A stretch of DNA of 64,000 nt from Lederbergia wuyishanensis (GCF_022900255.1 NZ_JALIRM010000014.1:91562-155561), one strand, 5' to 3'; shown: positions 54,832 to 63,706, counted from the stretch's first letter. Notes: generated from the sequence alone by a model not told the origin. Numbers and translations are program-made.

Positions 54832-55755
54832 ATGGAGTTACTTTTCATATTAAAAGATATTATCTTACCCGTTTTCATCATAATGGGTATAGGTTTTTTC
54901 ATTCAAAGAAAATTAAGTTTAAATATTCAAACCTTAGCAAGACTCAATATTTATTTTCTTGTTCCAGGGTTTATTTTTGCAAAGTTATATAATACAAAAT
55001 TCTCTGCTAATCTTTTTTTTACAGTTTTGTTTTTCTTCATCACATATGTTGCCATTCTATACGTGATTTCCTATATTTTAGGAAAGGCAATCGGTCTTGA
55101 AAAAAGAAAAAATACGACCTTCACTAATAGTGTCATGTTTTTTAACTCTGGTAACTATGGAGTTCCAGTAAACGATTTGGTATTTAGAAGTGATCCTTTT
55201 GCAATGTCTATTCAAGTCATCATGTTGACGCTGCAAAATATTTTCGTATTTTCATATGGCATATTTTCGTTGCAAGCCGTGAATACAGGTAAATTAAAAG
55301 CGCTCTTAAATTATTTTAAAATGCCGGTGTTATATGCGATGATTTTCGGAATAAGTTTAAATGTGTTGGACATAGCGCTCCCATCATTTATTTATGTTCC
55401 TGCAAATTATATAGCAAATAGTATGGTTGCCCTTGCGTTATTTACATTGGGAGCACAAGTTGCTGAAATAAAGTTTACTTCTGGATTGTCTAATGTTTAT
55501 TTCAGCTTGCTCCTTCGATTAATAATAGGACCAGCGATTGCTCTAGCTATTATTTTCATCTTTGGAATGAAAGGTGTTATGGCACAAGCATTGTTTATTG
55601 CATCAGCAATGCCAACGTCTGTTAATAGCGCGGTCATAGCTGAAGAGTATAATAACCATCCACATTTTGCAGCACAGATTGTTTTATTCTCTACATTTAG
55701 CAGTGCGATAACAGTTACCTTCATTATTTATTTATCAAGGATATTATTTTCTTAG
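54832..55755 (+). CDS. AEC family (auxin efflux carrier-type) permease
   Basis: 307 residues, about 10 membrane helices. MFFNSGNYGVPVNDLVF carries the conserved N-x-G-N-x-G-x-P of the AEC family, and ALFTLGAQVAEIKF and SAMPTSVNSAVIAEEYN match the second half. Bacterial AEC proteins move organic acids such as malate. Its place between uxaE and larE suggests a uronate or aldonate permease. Start ATG after GAAAGGGG. Confidence 0.85.
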   Translation: MELLFILKDIILPVFIIMGIGFFIQRKLSLNIQTLARLNIYFLVPGFIFAKLYNTKFSANLFFTVLFFFITYVAILYVISYILGKAIGLEKRKNTTFTNSVMFFNSGNYGVPVNDLVFRSDPFAMSIQVIMLTLQNIFVFSYGIFSLQAVNTGKLKALLNYFKMPVLYAMIFGISLNVLDIALPSFIYVPANYIANSMVALALFTLGAQVAEIKFTSGLSNVYFSLLLRLIIGPAIALAIIFIFGMKGVMAQALFIASAMPTSVNSAVIAEEYNNHPHFAAQIVLFSTFSSAITVTFIIYLSRILFS

Positions 55756-55799
55756 TATTTAATAGAGTCTTATTGAAAAAAGAAAGGAGGAAGTTGATT

Positions 55800-56645
55800 A
55801 TGAATGATCTTCTAGCAAAGAAGAATCGGATACTTGGAAATATGTTAAAAGATATGGGACGAGTATTAGTCGCTTTTTCGGGTGGTGTAGATAGTGCCCT
55901 ACTTTTAGAGAGGGCTAAGCAAGAACTTGGCGATCAAGTCTTGGCTGTTGTCGTTTATTCTGAATTATTCCGGAAAGAGGAGTTTGAAGGTGCGGTAAAG
56001 TTGGCAGAGGAAATGGGGGTACAAGTCCATCAGACTGAAATGAAGGAATTGAAAAACCCATTCATCGTAGCAAATAATCCGGATAGCTGGTATCACAGTA
56101 AAAAAATGCTCTACTCTCATTTAAAGGAATTGGCAAAGGAACTTAACTATCATTATGTGTTAGATGGAATGATTATGGATGATATGGAAGATTTTCGACC
56201 TGGGTTGAAAGCCAGAAACGAAGAAGGAGTTCGAAGTGTTCTTCAAGAGGCAGGGTTATACAAGCATGAAGTTAGAGAGCTAGCGCAATTATTTTCAGTT
56301 CCAGTTTGGAATAAACCTGCATCCTGCAGTTTAGCATCTAGAATTCCATATGGAGTTAAGTTAGACCAGAAAAAAATTGACCAAGTTAATGAAGCAGAAC
56401 TATTTATACTATCACTTGGCATTTCTACCGTACGTGTCCGCCATCACGGTGATGTAGCTCGCATAGAAGTGAAGCAGGATGAAATCTCAAAATTACTAGA
56501 ACATAATGAGTTAATTCATAAGAAACTTGTTATATTAGGCTTTTCCTATGTATCGATTGATTTACTCGGATATCGTACTGGCAGCATGAACGAAGTTTTA
56601 CCTGATGATTCAAAAGCATTGTATTCAACGGTTGTATCTATATAA
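55800..56645 (+). CDS. larE: ATP-dependent sacrificial sulfur transferase LarE
   Basis: 281 residues from the ATG at 55800, 9 bases after AAAGGAGG. The PP-loop VLVAFSGGVDSALLLERA binds ATP. The motif NKPASCSLASRIPYG contains the only cysteine of the protein, at residue 176, which matches the sacrificial Cys of the Lactobacillus plantarum enzyme rather than the [4Fe-4S] type with three Cys. LDGMIMDDMEDFRPGLKAR and VRVRHHGDVARIE are also conserved. It inserts the two sulfurs of the nickel-pincer nucleotide cofactor. A LarA-family gene lies two genes downstream; larB and larC are not in the window. Confidence 0.95.
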   Translation: MNDLLAKKNRILGNMLKDMGRVLVAFSGGVDSALLLERAKQELGDQVLAVVVYSELFRKEEFEGAVKLAEEMGVQVHQTEMKELKNPFIVANNPDSWYHSKKMLYSHLKELAKELNYHYVLDGMIMDDMEDFRPGLKARNEEGVRSVLQEAGLYKHEVRELAQLFSVPVWNKPASCSLASRIPYGVKLDQKKIDQVNEAELFILSLGISTVRVRHHGDVARIEVKQDEISKLLEHNELIHKKLVILGFSYVSIDLLGYRTGSMNEVLPDDSKALYSTVVSI

Positions 56646-56729
56646 AAATAATGCTGTCATCTTAAAAGTATGTGTGCAGTACATAAGCAATGAACGCGCT
56701 CCTCTAAATGAAAGGATGTTGAATGATTC

Positions 56730-58133
56730 ATGAAAACTTTTATTACAGATGATTTTTTACTATATAATGAAACGGCAAAAGAGCTTTTTCATAATACAGC
56801 AAAAGATTTGCCAATCATTGACTATCATAATCATTTAAAACAAGATGAGATTTTAGAAGATAAAAATTTTGATAATATTGCAGATATTTGGCTCGGTGGA
56901 GATCATTATAAATGGCGTGCCATGCGTGCAAATGGAATCCAAGAAGATTACATTACAGGAAATAAAAGCGGTTACGAGAAATTTTTGAAATGGTCTGAAA
57001 CGGTTCCTAACACACTCGGTAATCCCTTATATCACTGGACTCATTTGGAATTATTAAGATATTTTGATATCGATGAAATATTAAATGAAAAATCCGCTCC
57101 GGCTATTTGGGAAGAGGCGAATAAAAAACTATCCGCTCCTGAACTATCCGTACGTTCCATCTTGAAAAAAGATAAAGTTGAATTTGTTGGAACTACAGAT
57201 GATCCAACAGACAACCTTGACAGCCATCGCGCTTTGAAAGAAGAAGGATTTGAAGTGACAGTTTCTCCTTCGTTCCGACCTGATAAGGGATTATTTATTG
57301 AAAGAGAAACCTTTTTGCCATGGGTCGAAAAATTAGGGGAAGTAACTAATTCATCTATTGAAAATTATGATGCATTTCTTACCTCTTTATCCGAGCGAGT
57401 AGATTTTTTTGCCGAGCATGGTTGTAAAAGTTCCGATCATGGTATTGATGTAATGTTTTACAAAGAAGTTTCCAAACAAGAAGTCGACCAAATCTTCAAA
57501 AAGCGTTTGAGTGGAGAAGATGTATCGGAAGAAGAAGCCGAAAAATTTAAGACATATACATTTCTTGCTCTTGGTGAATGGTACGCAGATAAAGGCTGGG
57601 CCATGCAGCTTCATTTAGGTGCACTTCGCAATAATAATAAACGCATGTTTAAGAAGGTAGGTCCTGACACAGGCTTTGACTCAATTGGAGATTTGTTAAT
57701 CGCCAATAAATTAGCAGGTCTTCTCGATTCGTTAGAGCAAAATGATAAATTACCAAAAACCATCCTATATAGTTTGAATGCAAGAGATTATGATGTTCTT
57801 GCATCGATGGCTGGTAACTACCAAAGCTCTGAAGTACCAGGAAAAGTACAGTTTGGTACGGCATGGTGGTATAACGACACAATTGACGGTATGGAAGACC
57901 AAATGAAGACACTTGCGAATATCGGATTAATTAGTAACTTCATTGGGATGCTTACCGATTCACGAAGCTTTTTATCGTTTCCAAGGCACGAATATTTTAG
58001 AAGGATTTTATGTAACCTACTGGGCACTTGGGTCGAAGAAGGCAAAGTACCAAAGGATATGAGCTTATTAGAAAAATACGTTAGCAATATTTGCTATGAA
58101 AATGCTAAACGTTATTTCGGATTAGAAAAATAA
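56730..58133 (+). CDS. uxaC: Uronate isomerase UxaC
   Basis: 467 residues, the family length. The amidohydrolase-like start PIIDYHNHLKQDEI holds the metal-binding HxH, and WAMQLHLGALRNNNKRMF, TDSRSFLSFPRHEYFRRILCN and VGTTDDPTDNLDSH are UxaC hallmarks. It converts D-glucuronate to D-fructuronate and D-galacturonate to D-tagaturonate, supplying the substrate of UxaE. Start ATG after AAAGGATG. Confidence 0.95.
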   Translation: MKTFITDDFLLYNETAKELFHNTAKDLPIIDYHNHLKQDEILEDKNFDNIADIWLGGDHYKWRAMRANGIQEDYITGNKSGYEKFLKWSETVPNTLGNPLYHWTHLELLRYFDIDEILNEKSAPAIWEEANKKLSAPELSVRSILKKDKVEFVGTTDDPTDNLDSHRALKEEGFEVTVSPSFRPDKGLFIERETFLPWVEKLGEVTNSSIENYDAFLTSLSERVDFFAEHGCKSSDHGIDVMFYKEVSKQEVDQIFKKRLSGEDVSEEEAEKFKTYTFLALGEWYADKGWAMQLHLGALRNNNKRMFKKVGPDTGFDSIGDLLIANKLAGLLDSLEQNDKLPKTILYSLNARDYDVLASMAGNYQSSEVPGKVQFGTAWWYNDTIDGMEDQMKTLANIGLISNFIGMLTDSRSFLSFPRHEYFRRILCNLLGTWVEEGKVPKDMSLLEKYVSNICYENAKRYFGLEK

Positions 58134-58333
58134 AAAAACTTACCGTAAGGGCTGCTTAATTTTGGATAGCCGTAAGACTTTCCAGTAAAGAGTAGCCCTT
58201 ATCAACATGTCCAATTAGTTACCCTGTATTAATCCTCAATAGGTTTATTTGGAGTAGGAGACCACTGCAGAAAACGAGATCTAGAACGAAACAACATACA
58301 AATATAGAAAGAAATAAGTTGGGAGTGATAAAT

Positions 58334-59605
58334 TTGAGTATATTAGAAGAATTGCTAAAAGACATTCCGCTTCCGAAGATGGTGAAAGTCAGGCAAAACT
58401 TTGACTCGAGTTGTATTGAGAACCTGGAAGCTGCGTTAAGAGATGAATTGAATCAAGAAAAAATCAAATCAAATGTAAAACCTGGGATGGAAATTGCTAT
58501 TGCGGTTGGCAGCAGGGGTGTTGATCGTATTGTAGATATAACTGCCATTACGGTCAAATTTTTAAAAGAATTAGGTGCTAAGCCATTCATAGTTCCAAGT
58601 ATGGGAAGTCATGGAGGAGCAACTGCTGAAGGACAAAGAGGCGTTCTTGAGCATTTAGGAGTTACAGAAGAAACAGTTAAAGCCGAAATTCGCTCTTCTA
58701 TGGAAGTAATAAAATTGGGAGAATTACCGAACGGACTTCCAGTTTATATCGATAAAATCGCCTCACAAGCAGACGGTATTGTTGTACTAAACCGCGTTAA
58801 ACCACATACAGCTTTTCGTGGTCCTGTTGAAAGTGGAATTATGAAAATGATCAGTATTGGATTGGGTAAACAAAAAGGGGCGGAAGCTTGTCATCAGCTT
58901 GGCTTTAAGTATATGGCTGAGCATGTCCCCGCGATGGCTAAAATGATTATGGAAAAAATGCCAATTTTATTCGGAGTAGCTTCTGTTGAAAATGCCTTTG
59001 ATAAAGTGGCAAAAGTATCTGTTTTAACACCTGATGAGATTGAAGAAAAGGAAATTGAGTTACAAAAGTTAGCTAAACAATTATTGCCAAAGCTCTTTTT
59101 TGATCAAATTGATGTGCTCGTCATCGATGAAATCGGAAAAAACATTAGTGGAGATGGAATGGACCCCAATATTACAGGACGCTATCCAACCCCGTATGCG
59201 CATGGTGGACCAGAAGTAAACAAAATGGCTGTCCTAGATTTAACAAAAGAGTCAGAAGGCAATGCAAACGGAGTGGGGACGGCAGACTTTACAACGCAGA
59301 GACTTGTAGACAAGATGGACAGAGAAGCGACCTATGCAAATGGGTTAACTTCAACAGTCGTTTCACCTACAAAAATTGCTACTACCTTGGCAAACGATCT
59401 CCTCTGCATCAAAGCGGCTATTAAAACTTGTAATATTTTGGATTTTAGTAAGGTGAAATTAGTTCGCATAAAAAATACTTTGGAAATAAGTGAGATTGAA
59501 GTATCTGATGCTTTACTCAATTATGTTAAAGAGCATCCCAATTTGGAGCTAATATCTGAATTAAGCGAAATGGATTTTGATGAGGTCGGAAATTTTAGAA
59601 AGTAA
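58334..59605 (+). CDS. LarA-family nickel-pincer racemase/epimerase homologue
   Basis: 423 residues from TTG at 58334, 6 bases after GGGAGTG (58321-58327); an in-frame TTG at 58319 would add five residues. It has the lactate racemase N-domain (DUF2088) and C-domain. Residues equivalent to L. plantarum LarA H108, H174, K184 and H200 are His93 (GSHGG), His158 (VKPHTAF), Lys171 (SGIMKM) and His187 (EACH), with Lys-to-His spacing of 16 as in LarA. Cofactor attachment and acid/base residues are thus kept. Characterised homologues racemise or epimerise 2-hydroxyacids including D-gluconate at C2. With uronate genes around it, D-mannonate/D-gluconate is the best substrate guess. An 11-bp hairpin (58146-58201) lies in its leader. 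Confidence 0.85.
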   Translation: MSILEELLKDIPLPKMVKVRQNFDSSCIENLEAALRDELNQEKIKSNVKPGMEIAIAVGSRGVDRIVDITAITVKFLKELGAKPFIVPSMGSHGGATAEGQRGVLEHLGVTEETVKAEIRSSMEVIKLGELPNGLPVYIDKIASQADGIVVLNRVKPHTAFRGPVESGIMKMISIGLGKQKGAEACHQLGFKYMAEHVPAMAKMIMEKMPILFGVASVENAFDKVAKVSVLTPDEIEEKEIELQKLAKQLLPKLFFDQIDVLVIDEIGKNISGDGMDPNITGRYPTPYAHGGPEVNKMAVLDLTKESEGNANGVGTADFTTQRLVDKMDREATYANGLTSTVVSPTKIATTLANDLLCIKAAIKTCNILDFSKVKLVRIKNTLEISEIEVSDALLNYVKEHPNLELISELSEMDFDEVGNFRK

Positions 59606-59630
59606 TGACGCTAAAAATGGGGGAGAGATC

Positions 59631-60401
59631 GTGAGCAATTTATTTGATTTGTCAGGAAAAGTCGCTGTCGCAGTTGGTGGAAATAGCGTACTTGGCAGTT
59701 CCATTGCAAAAGGGTTGGCAGACCACGGTGCGAAACTTGCTATTGTAGGAAGGAATTTAGAAAAGGCAGAAGCTGTTACAAAAGAAATTAAGGTAAATGG
59801 TGGAGAAGCTAGATCTTTTTACGGTGATGTAAGTTCACGAGAATCAATAGAAAATCTTGCTAAAGAAATTGAAGCTTGGTCAGGTGGATGGGATATTTTA
59901 TTAAACGCACCTGGAAAAAACAGTTCCACTCCTTTCTTTGAAATAGAAATGGAAGAATGGGACGATATAATGGATGTTAATTTAAAAGGGCTTGTATTTA
60001 CAACGCAAATTTTTGCAAAACGCATGGTGGAGCAAAACAGAAAAGGAAGTATTATTAATATTTCATCTGTATCTTCCACAACTCCACTATCTAAAGTATT
60101 CACTTATTCGGCCTCAAAAGCAGGTGTGAATAGCGTGACACAGTTTTTGGCTAGAGAATTTGCTCCTTATGGGATTCGTGTAAATGCGATTATTCCTGGA
60201 TTTTTTCCTGCTGAGCAGAATCGGAAAATCTTAAGTGAAGAACGAATCGCATCTATTATGGGTCACACACCGATGAATCGTTTTGGAAATCCGGAAGAAC
60301 TTCAAGGAGCAGCTGTGTATTTAGCTTCCGATAAAGCATCTGGTTTTGTAACGGGCACGTTCATTCGTATTGATGGTGGATTCGGAAGTATGACAATTTA
60401 A
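59631..60401 (+). CDS. uxuB: SDR oxidoreductase, probable fructuronate reductase (UxuB-like)
   Basis: 256 residues from GTG at 59631, with GGGGGAGAG upstream and only 25 bases from the LarA-type gene; a longer frame overlaps that gene without a ribosome site. Catalytic Ser-Tyr-Lys is intact (INISSVSS, YSASKAG), and Asn of DVNLKG is kept. The nucleotide loop reads VGGNSVLGSSIA. In B. subtilis the D-mannonate oxidoreductase UxuB is also an SDR, so it probably reduces D-fructuronate to D-mannonate. Confidence 0.78.
   Translation: MSNLFDLSGKVAVAVGGNSVLGSSIAKGLADHGAKLAIVGRNLEKAEAVTKEIKVNGGEARSFYGDVSSRESIENLAKEIEAWSGGWDILLNAPGKNSSTPFFEIEMEEWDDIMDVNLKGLVFTTQIFAKRMVEQNRKGSIINISSVSSTTPLSKVFTYSASKAGVNSVTQFLAREFAPYGIRVNAIIPGFFPAEQNRKILSEERIASIMGHTPMNRFGNPEELQGAAVYLASDKASGFVTGTFIRIDGGFGSMTI
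60296..60401 (+). other. C-terminal SDR block supporting the UxuB-like call
   Basis: PEELQGAAVYLASDKASGFV followed by TGTFIRIDGGFG is the standard C-terminal SDR block, ending at the stop codon, which shows that the UxuB-like gene is full length. Confidence 0.4.
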
Positions 60402-60515
60402 TTTTAGGTGTTTTTGTACAAGCTATTTGTTATTTTCTTATAATTGTTATTCGTAGCGAAATTCAACAATTAAAGTTAGGACAACCAACTTGAAAAATGT
60501 TAGGCTTTTATTATG

Positions 60516-60547
60516 AAAGGCTATGGAGCACTCCAAAGCCTTTTTTA
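60516..60547 (+). terminator. Terminator inside the uronate cluster
   Basis: AAAGGCTATGGAG pairs with CTCCAAAGCCTTT with small internal mismatches, followed by six T. It suggests that the upstream operon ends or is attenuated after the SDR gene. Confidence 0.75.
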
Positions 60548-60576
60548 ATATGGTCATGGACGTTCTGGAGGTAAAA

Positions 60577-61941
60577 ATGAAACATCAATTTCTTTCTCGC
60601 TATCTTTATATCTTTTATTCTACAGTTTTCCTCCTACATATAATGAATATATTTATAGATAATGAAGGCATAAATTATTTCATCGGATTATTGGCCTTTA
60701 TAATGCTAGTAGTATCTTTTTCTAAGGCATCACGATTGTTTAAAATACTGGGATTGTCATTTTTAATCGTGGGAGGAGTTTTATTTTTCTATACAGAAAA
60801 AACTATTAGCGAAATTCCCAATTCTTTAACGTCAAATATGGCTCTATTAACTTTATTATGTATGCTGCCGTGGATGAGCAGTGTCGTATGGAGTGGGAGA
60901 TTTGATAAAAGTTTAAATACGATGATGAAATACAATGTAACGGATCTAGGTAAATTATATTTACGAAGTTCAGCAACAACACTTTCTTTGGCTGCTTTCC
61001 TTAATCTATCAGCCATATCGATTTCACAAGATGTATTAAAAGAGAATTTGGACAAAATGGATACAGCTCTAAGGAATTCATTTATGAGTATGTCGACTTT
61101 GAGAAGCTTTTCTCTTGCAGTTTTATGGAGCCCCCTAGAAATCTTATTAGCAGTTACAATTTTTGTCACAGGTGTTAATTATGTTTCATTACTACCTTGG
61201 TTATTAGTGATTGCTACTTTAACATTTATTCTTGATAATCTGTGGGGAAGATTTTATTTTAAAAAGCACCCGTATGAAATCGATAATAGAATGAAGTTTA
61301 ATAAACAAGTATTGATTAAAAGGTTTGCCCAGTTAACTGTTGCTCTAGGAATGTTTCTTTTACTTGTCATTTTATGCGGAAGTATATTAAAAATTAATTT
61401 TATATTATCTGTAACTTTGATAATTTTTCCTTTCTCTTTCATCTGGTCGCTTGTACTTAAAAGGATGAGGAGCTTCCTAATTCTTGGCTGGAATACGTGG
61501 AAACAGAAGACGAATACGATGCAGAACTTTATAGTGTTGTTTATTTCTCTTTCCTTTTTCTCAAATAGTTTAAGTAATACAACGTTTCTCGATGTAATTC
61601 AAAAGCCTTTTCACTATGTTGCTGATTACCCATTACTTATTTTTTTCGTCATTCAACTTCTCTTTATTACAATGAGTATGTTTGGAATTCATCCGATTGC
61701 TATCATTGGGATTTTAACGGGTTTAATTACAACGTTAATCGAAGTGTTTAATCCGCTTAGCCTGGCAATCGTCATCGTAACGAGTGCAATGGCAACCTTA
61801 ACTGTCAGCACGTATGGACTAATCGTTACCTTAACTGCAATGAATACAAAGCAAAGTCCATACAAGATTACATGGATGAATATGCCATATGCTCTCATGT
61901 TTGGAGGAATTGGATCTATAGTCGCTTATTTCCTACTATAG
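60577..61941 (+). CDS. Polytopic membrane protein of unknown family
   Basis: 454 residues from the ATG at 60577, with GGAGG 5 bases upstream; a longer frame starts inside the terminator stem. About 11-12 membrane helices. Notable features are a re-entrant-like FGIHPIAIIGILTGLITTLIE and MATLTVSTYGLIVTLTAMNT near the end, reminiscent of ion-coupled organic-acid permeases such as DASS or TRAP large subunits, but I cannot assign it. It lies between the UxuB-like and kdgA genes, so a transport role for a uronate-related acid is plausible. Confidence 0.7.
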   Translation: MKHQFLSRYLYIFYSTVFLLHIMNIFIDNEGINYFIGLLAFIMLVVSFSKASRLFKILGLSFLIVGGVLFFYTEKTISEIPNSLTSNMALLTLLCMLPWMSSVVWSGRFDKSLNTMMKYNVTDLGKLYLRSSATTLSLAAFLNLSAISISQDVLKENLDKMDTALRNSFMSMSTLRSFSLAVLWSPLEILLAVTIFVTGVNYVSLLPWLLVIATLTFILDNLWGRFYFKKHPYEIDNRMKFNKQVLIKRFAQLTVALGMFLLLVILCGSILKINFILSVTLIIFPFSFIWSLVLKRMRSFLILGWNTWKQKTNTMQNFIVLFISLSFFSNSLSNTTFLDVIQKPFHYVADYPLLIFFVIQLLFITMSMFGIHPIAIIGILTGLITTLIEVFNPLSLAIVIVTSAMATLTVSTYGLIVTLTAMNTKQSPYKITWMNMPYALMFGGIGSIVAYFLL

Positions 61942-62103
61942 TTAATCAATGAAGCTGTAGTTGGTAAAATCCCTCTACAGCTCCATTTTACAAATATAAC
62001 CATGAAAGCGGTAACTCTTGTAATCTAGTATGTAGTCATATATAATGAAAGCGTATGCCCGAGCTAGAATAAAAATTTTATGACTAATTTTTGGTGGTGC
62101 AAT

Positions 62104-62757
62104 ATGAACAAGCTTAATGTAATGAATAAAATAATTGAATGTGGTGTAGTAGCTGTTGTAAGAGCAGACTCAAAGGAAGAAGCGATCAAGATTTCCGAAG
62201 CATGTGTAAAAGGTGGAATTTGCGGAATTGAAATCACATTTACAGTGCAAGGTGCTGTAGAGATCATTGAGGAACTCTCTATTTTTTACAGGGAAAATAA
62301 CAACGTTGTTATTGGCGCTGGAACGGTACTTGATGCTGTAACCGCGAGAATTGCAATTTTGGCAGGCGCTAAATATATAGTAAGTCCAAGTTTTGATATC
62401 GAAACAGCGAAATTATGTAATTTATATCAAATTCCTTATATGCCTGGATGTATGACGATAACTGAAATGAAAAATGCTCTTGAGTATGGAGTAGACATTA
62501 TAAAACTATTTCCTGGAAATGCATTTGGACCTGATTACGTCAAATCAGTGAAAGCACCGCTGCCTCAAGTAAACCTTATGCCTACTGGAGGAGTTAGTTT
62601 AGAAAATATAGATCAATGGATTAACAATGGTTGTGTTGCTGTGGGAGTTGGTGGGAACCTAGTGGCTCCAGCTAAAACAGGAGATTTTGACTTGATCACT
62701 AGGTATGCAGAGCAATATGTAAGTAAAGTTCAACAAGCTAGAGAGGCATTAACGTGA
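62104..62757 (+). CDS. kdgA: KDPG/KHG aldolase
   Basis: 217 residues. Class I aldolase of the KDPG type: GVVAVVRADSKEEA, GIEITFTVQGAVE (Glu), VIGAGTVLDAVTA, and the Schiff-base Lys in GVDIIKLFPGN. It splits 2-keto-3-deoxy-6-phosphogluconate to pyruvate and glyceraldehyde 3-phosphate, the last step of uronate breakdown. The ATG at 62104 is preferred over ATG 62080. The coding region contains, at 62296-62313, an exact copy of the cluster operator. The stop overlaps the GTG start of the broken kdgK gene. Confidence 0.93.
   Translation: MNKLNVMNKIIECGVVAVVRADSKEEAIKISEACVKGGICGIEITFTVQGAVEIIEELSIFYRENNNVVIGAGTVLDAVTARIAILAGAKYIVSPSFDIETAKLCNLYQIPYMPGCMTITEMKNALEYGVDIIKLFPGNAFGPDYVKSVKAPLPQVNLMPTGGVSLENIDQWINNGCVAVGVGGNLVAPAKTGDFDLITRYAEQYVSKVQQAREALT
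62296..62313. promoter_or_regulatory. Second exact copy of the 18-bp operator, inside kdgA
   Basis: AATAACAACGTTGTTATT, identical to the site at 53165-53182, lies within the codons for N-N-N-V-V-I of kdgA, about 190 bases after its start. It could act as a transcriptional roadblock or looping site for the LacI-type regulator. Confidence 0.6.
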
Positions 62758-63401
62758 AAAAAATTGTGACTTTCTGAGAGATATTGCTCCGTTTTTCTAC
62801 AAAGTACGGTGAACGGGTACAGCTTGCCAATCAGTTTAATGTTCATTATGGGGGAGCTGAAGCGAATGTAGGTGTCTCGCTCGCAAACTTTGGTTACGAC
62901 GTCTTTATTGTTAGTAAAATTCCTGAAAACCAGCTTGGAAAAACAGCTGAAAAACATTTAAAATCTTTTGGCATTCATACAGATTATCTCTTAAAAGGGG
63001 GAGAAAGATTAGGGACTTATTATTTGGAAACAGGAGTGGGTGAAAGGGGATCACAAGTTATATATGGTTGTAAACATTCCAGCTTTTCTCAACTTACCAA
63101 TGATGAAATTAAGTTTGATGAAATTTTTCAAGGTGCAGATTTATTTCATGTGACGGGAATCACTATTGCGTTATCTCCAACTTTGCAGGAGTTGACCCTA
63201 TTATCTCTTCAAAAAGCAAAAGAACATGGGGTAACAATTTGGAAGAAATGGATCCGTTAAAAGCAGTTGCTTTTGCTACTGCTGGAGCTGCTTTAAAACA
63301 TACGATTTATGGAGATGCCAATCATTTTTACAGTAGATGAAATTACTGCTTTTGCTTATCAAGAAAACAGGAAAGATCAATCGAAAAAAAATCAATACTA
63401 A
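62754..63401 (+). pseudogene. kdgK: 2-Keto-3-deoxygluconate kinase gene, broken (kdgK)
   Basis: The gene starts at GTG 62754, overlapping the kdgA stop. It reads KKIVTF then TGA (62775-62777) where PfkB-type KDG kinases have Gly (VTFGE-I-L-R), and then continues EILLRFSTKYGERVQLANQF through VHYGGAEANVGVSLANFGYD to about 63238. The central ~130 codons, including the DNYRxxLW and GAGD parts of the family, are missing. The tail MDPLKAVAFATAGAALKHTI follows in another frame, with a further one-base shift near 63328. Three independent lesions show it is not functional. PfkB family call rests on the N-terminal block and tail. Confidence 0.88.
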
Positions 63402-63523
63402 ATGGTAATGGAAACAAAAATACAAAGGAACCTCATATTGATAATAGTATTGAATTTTTACGTGAGAAATATAGAAAGGCTTAAAGATTTTTGGGGGAAA
63501 TTAGGATAATAGAATAGAACTTT

Positions 63524-63556
63524 ATACCGTGTCACGATGAAATCGTGACACGGTAT
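63524..63556. repeat. Perfect 15-bp inverted repeat before the rRNA operon
   Basis: ATACCGTGTCACGAT and ATCGTGACACGGTAT around a 3-base loop. There is no T run on the plus strand, so it may be a factor-independent barrier, a terminator of weak type, or a protein site. The ~120 bases between kdgK debris and this repeat hold no gene. Confidence 0.75.
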
Positions 63557-63677
63557 TGTTAGTTAACACTATCCAATTCTCAGGATATTATATGAAGAAA
63601 AAAATTTGCAATAACAAAAAAGCCTATTTAAAATCTACTATACAATAATTTAAATCAAAATTATTTTTAAAATAGTA

Positions 63678-63706
63678 TTGTGCAAATAAAATAACTGTGT
63701 TATATT
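63678..63706 (+). promoter_or_regulatory. rRNA operon promoter P1 (candidate)
   Basis: TTGTGC at 63678-63683, 17-base spacer, TATATT at 63701-63706. Confidence 0.6.

Noticed and set aside
62775..62777. TGA as a selenocysteine codon in kdgK
   Set aside because: The family has Gly at this position, not Cys, and the gene also has a deletion and a frameshift.
63402..63484. Short frame with DNSIEFLREKYRKA after the kdgK remnant
   Set aside because: It lacks a start and ribosome site and may be part of the same gene debris; too short to identify.
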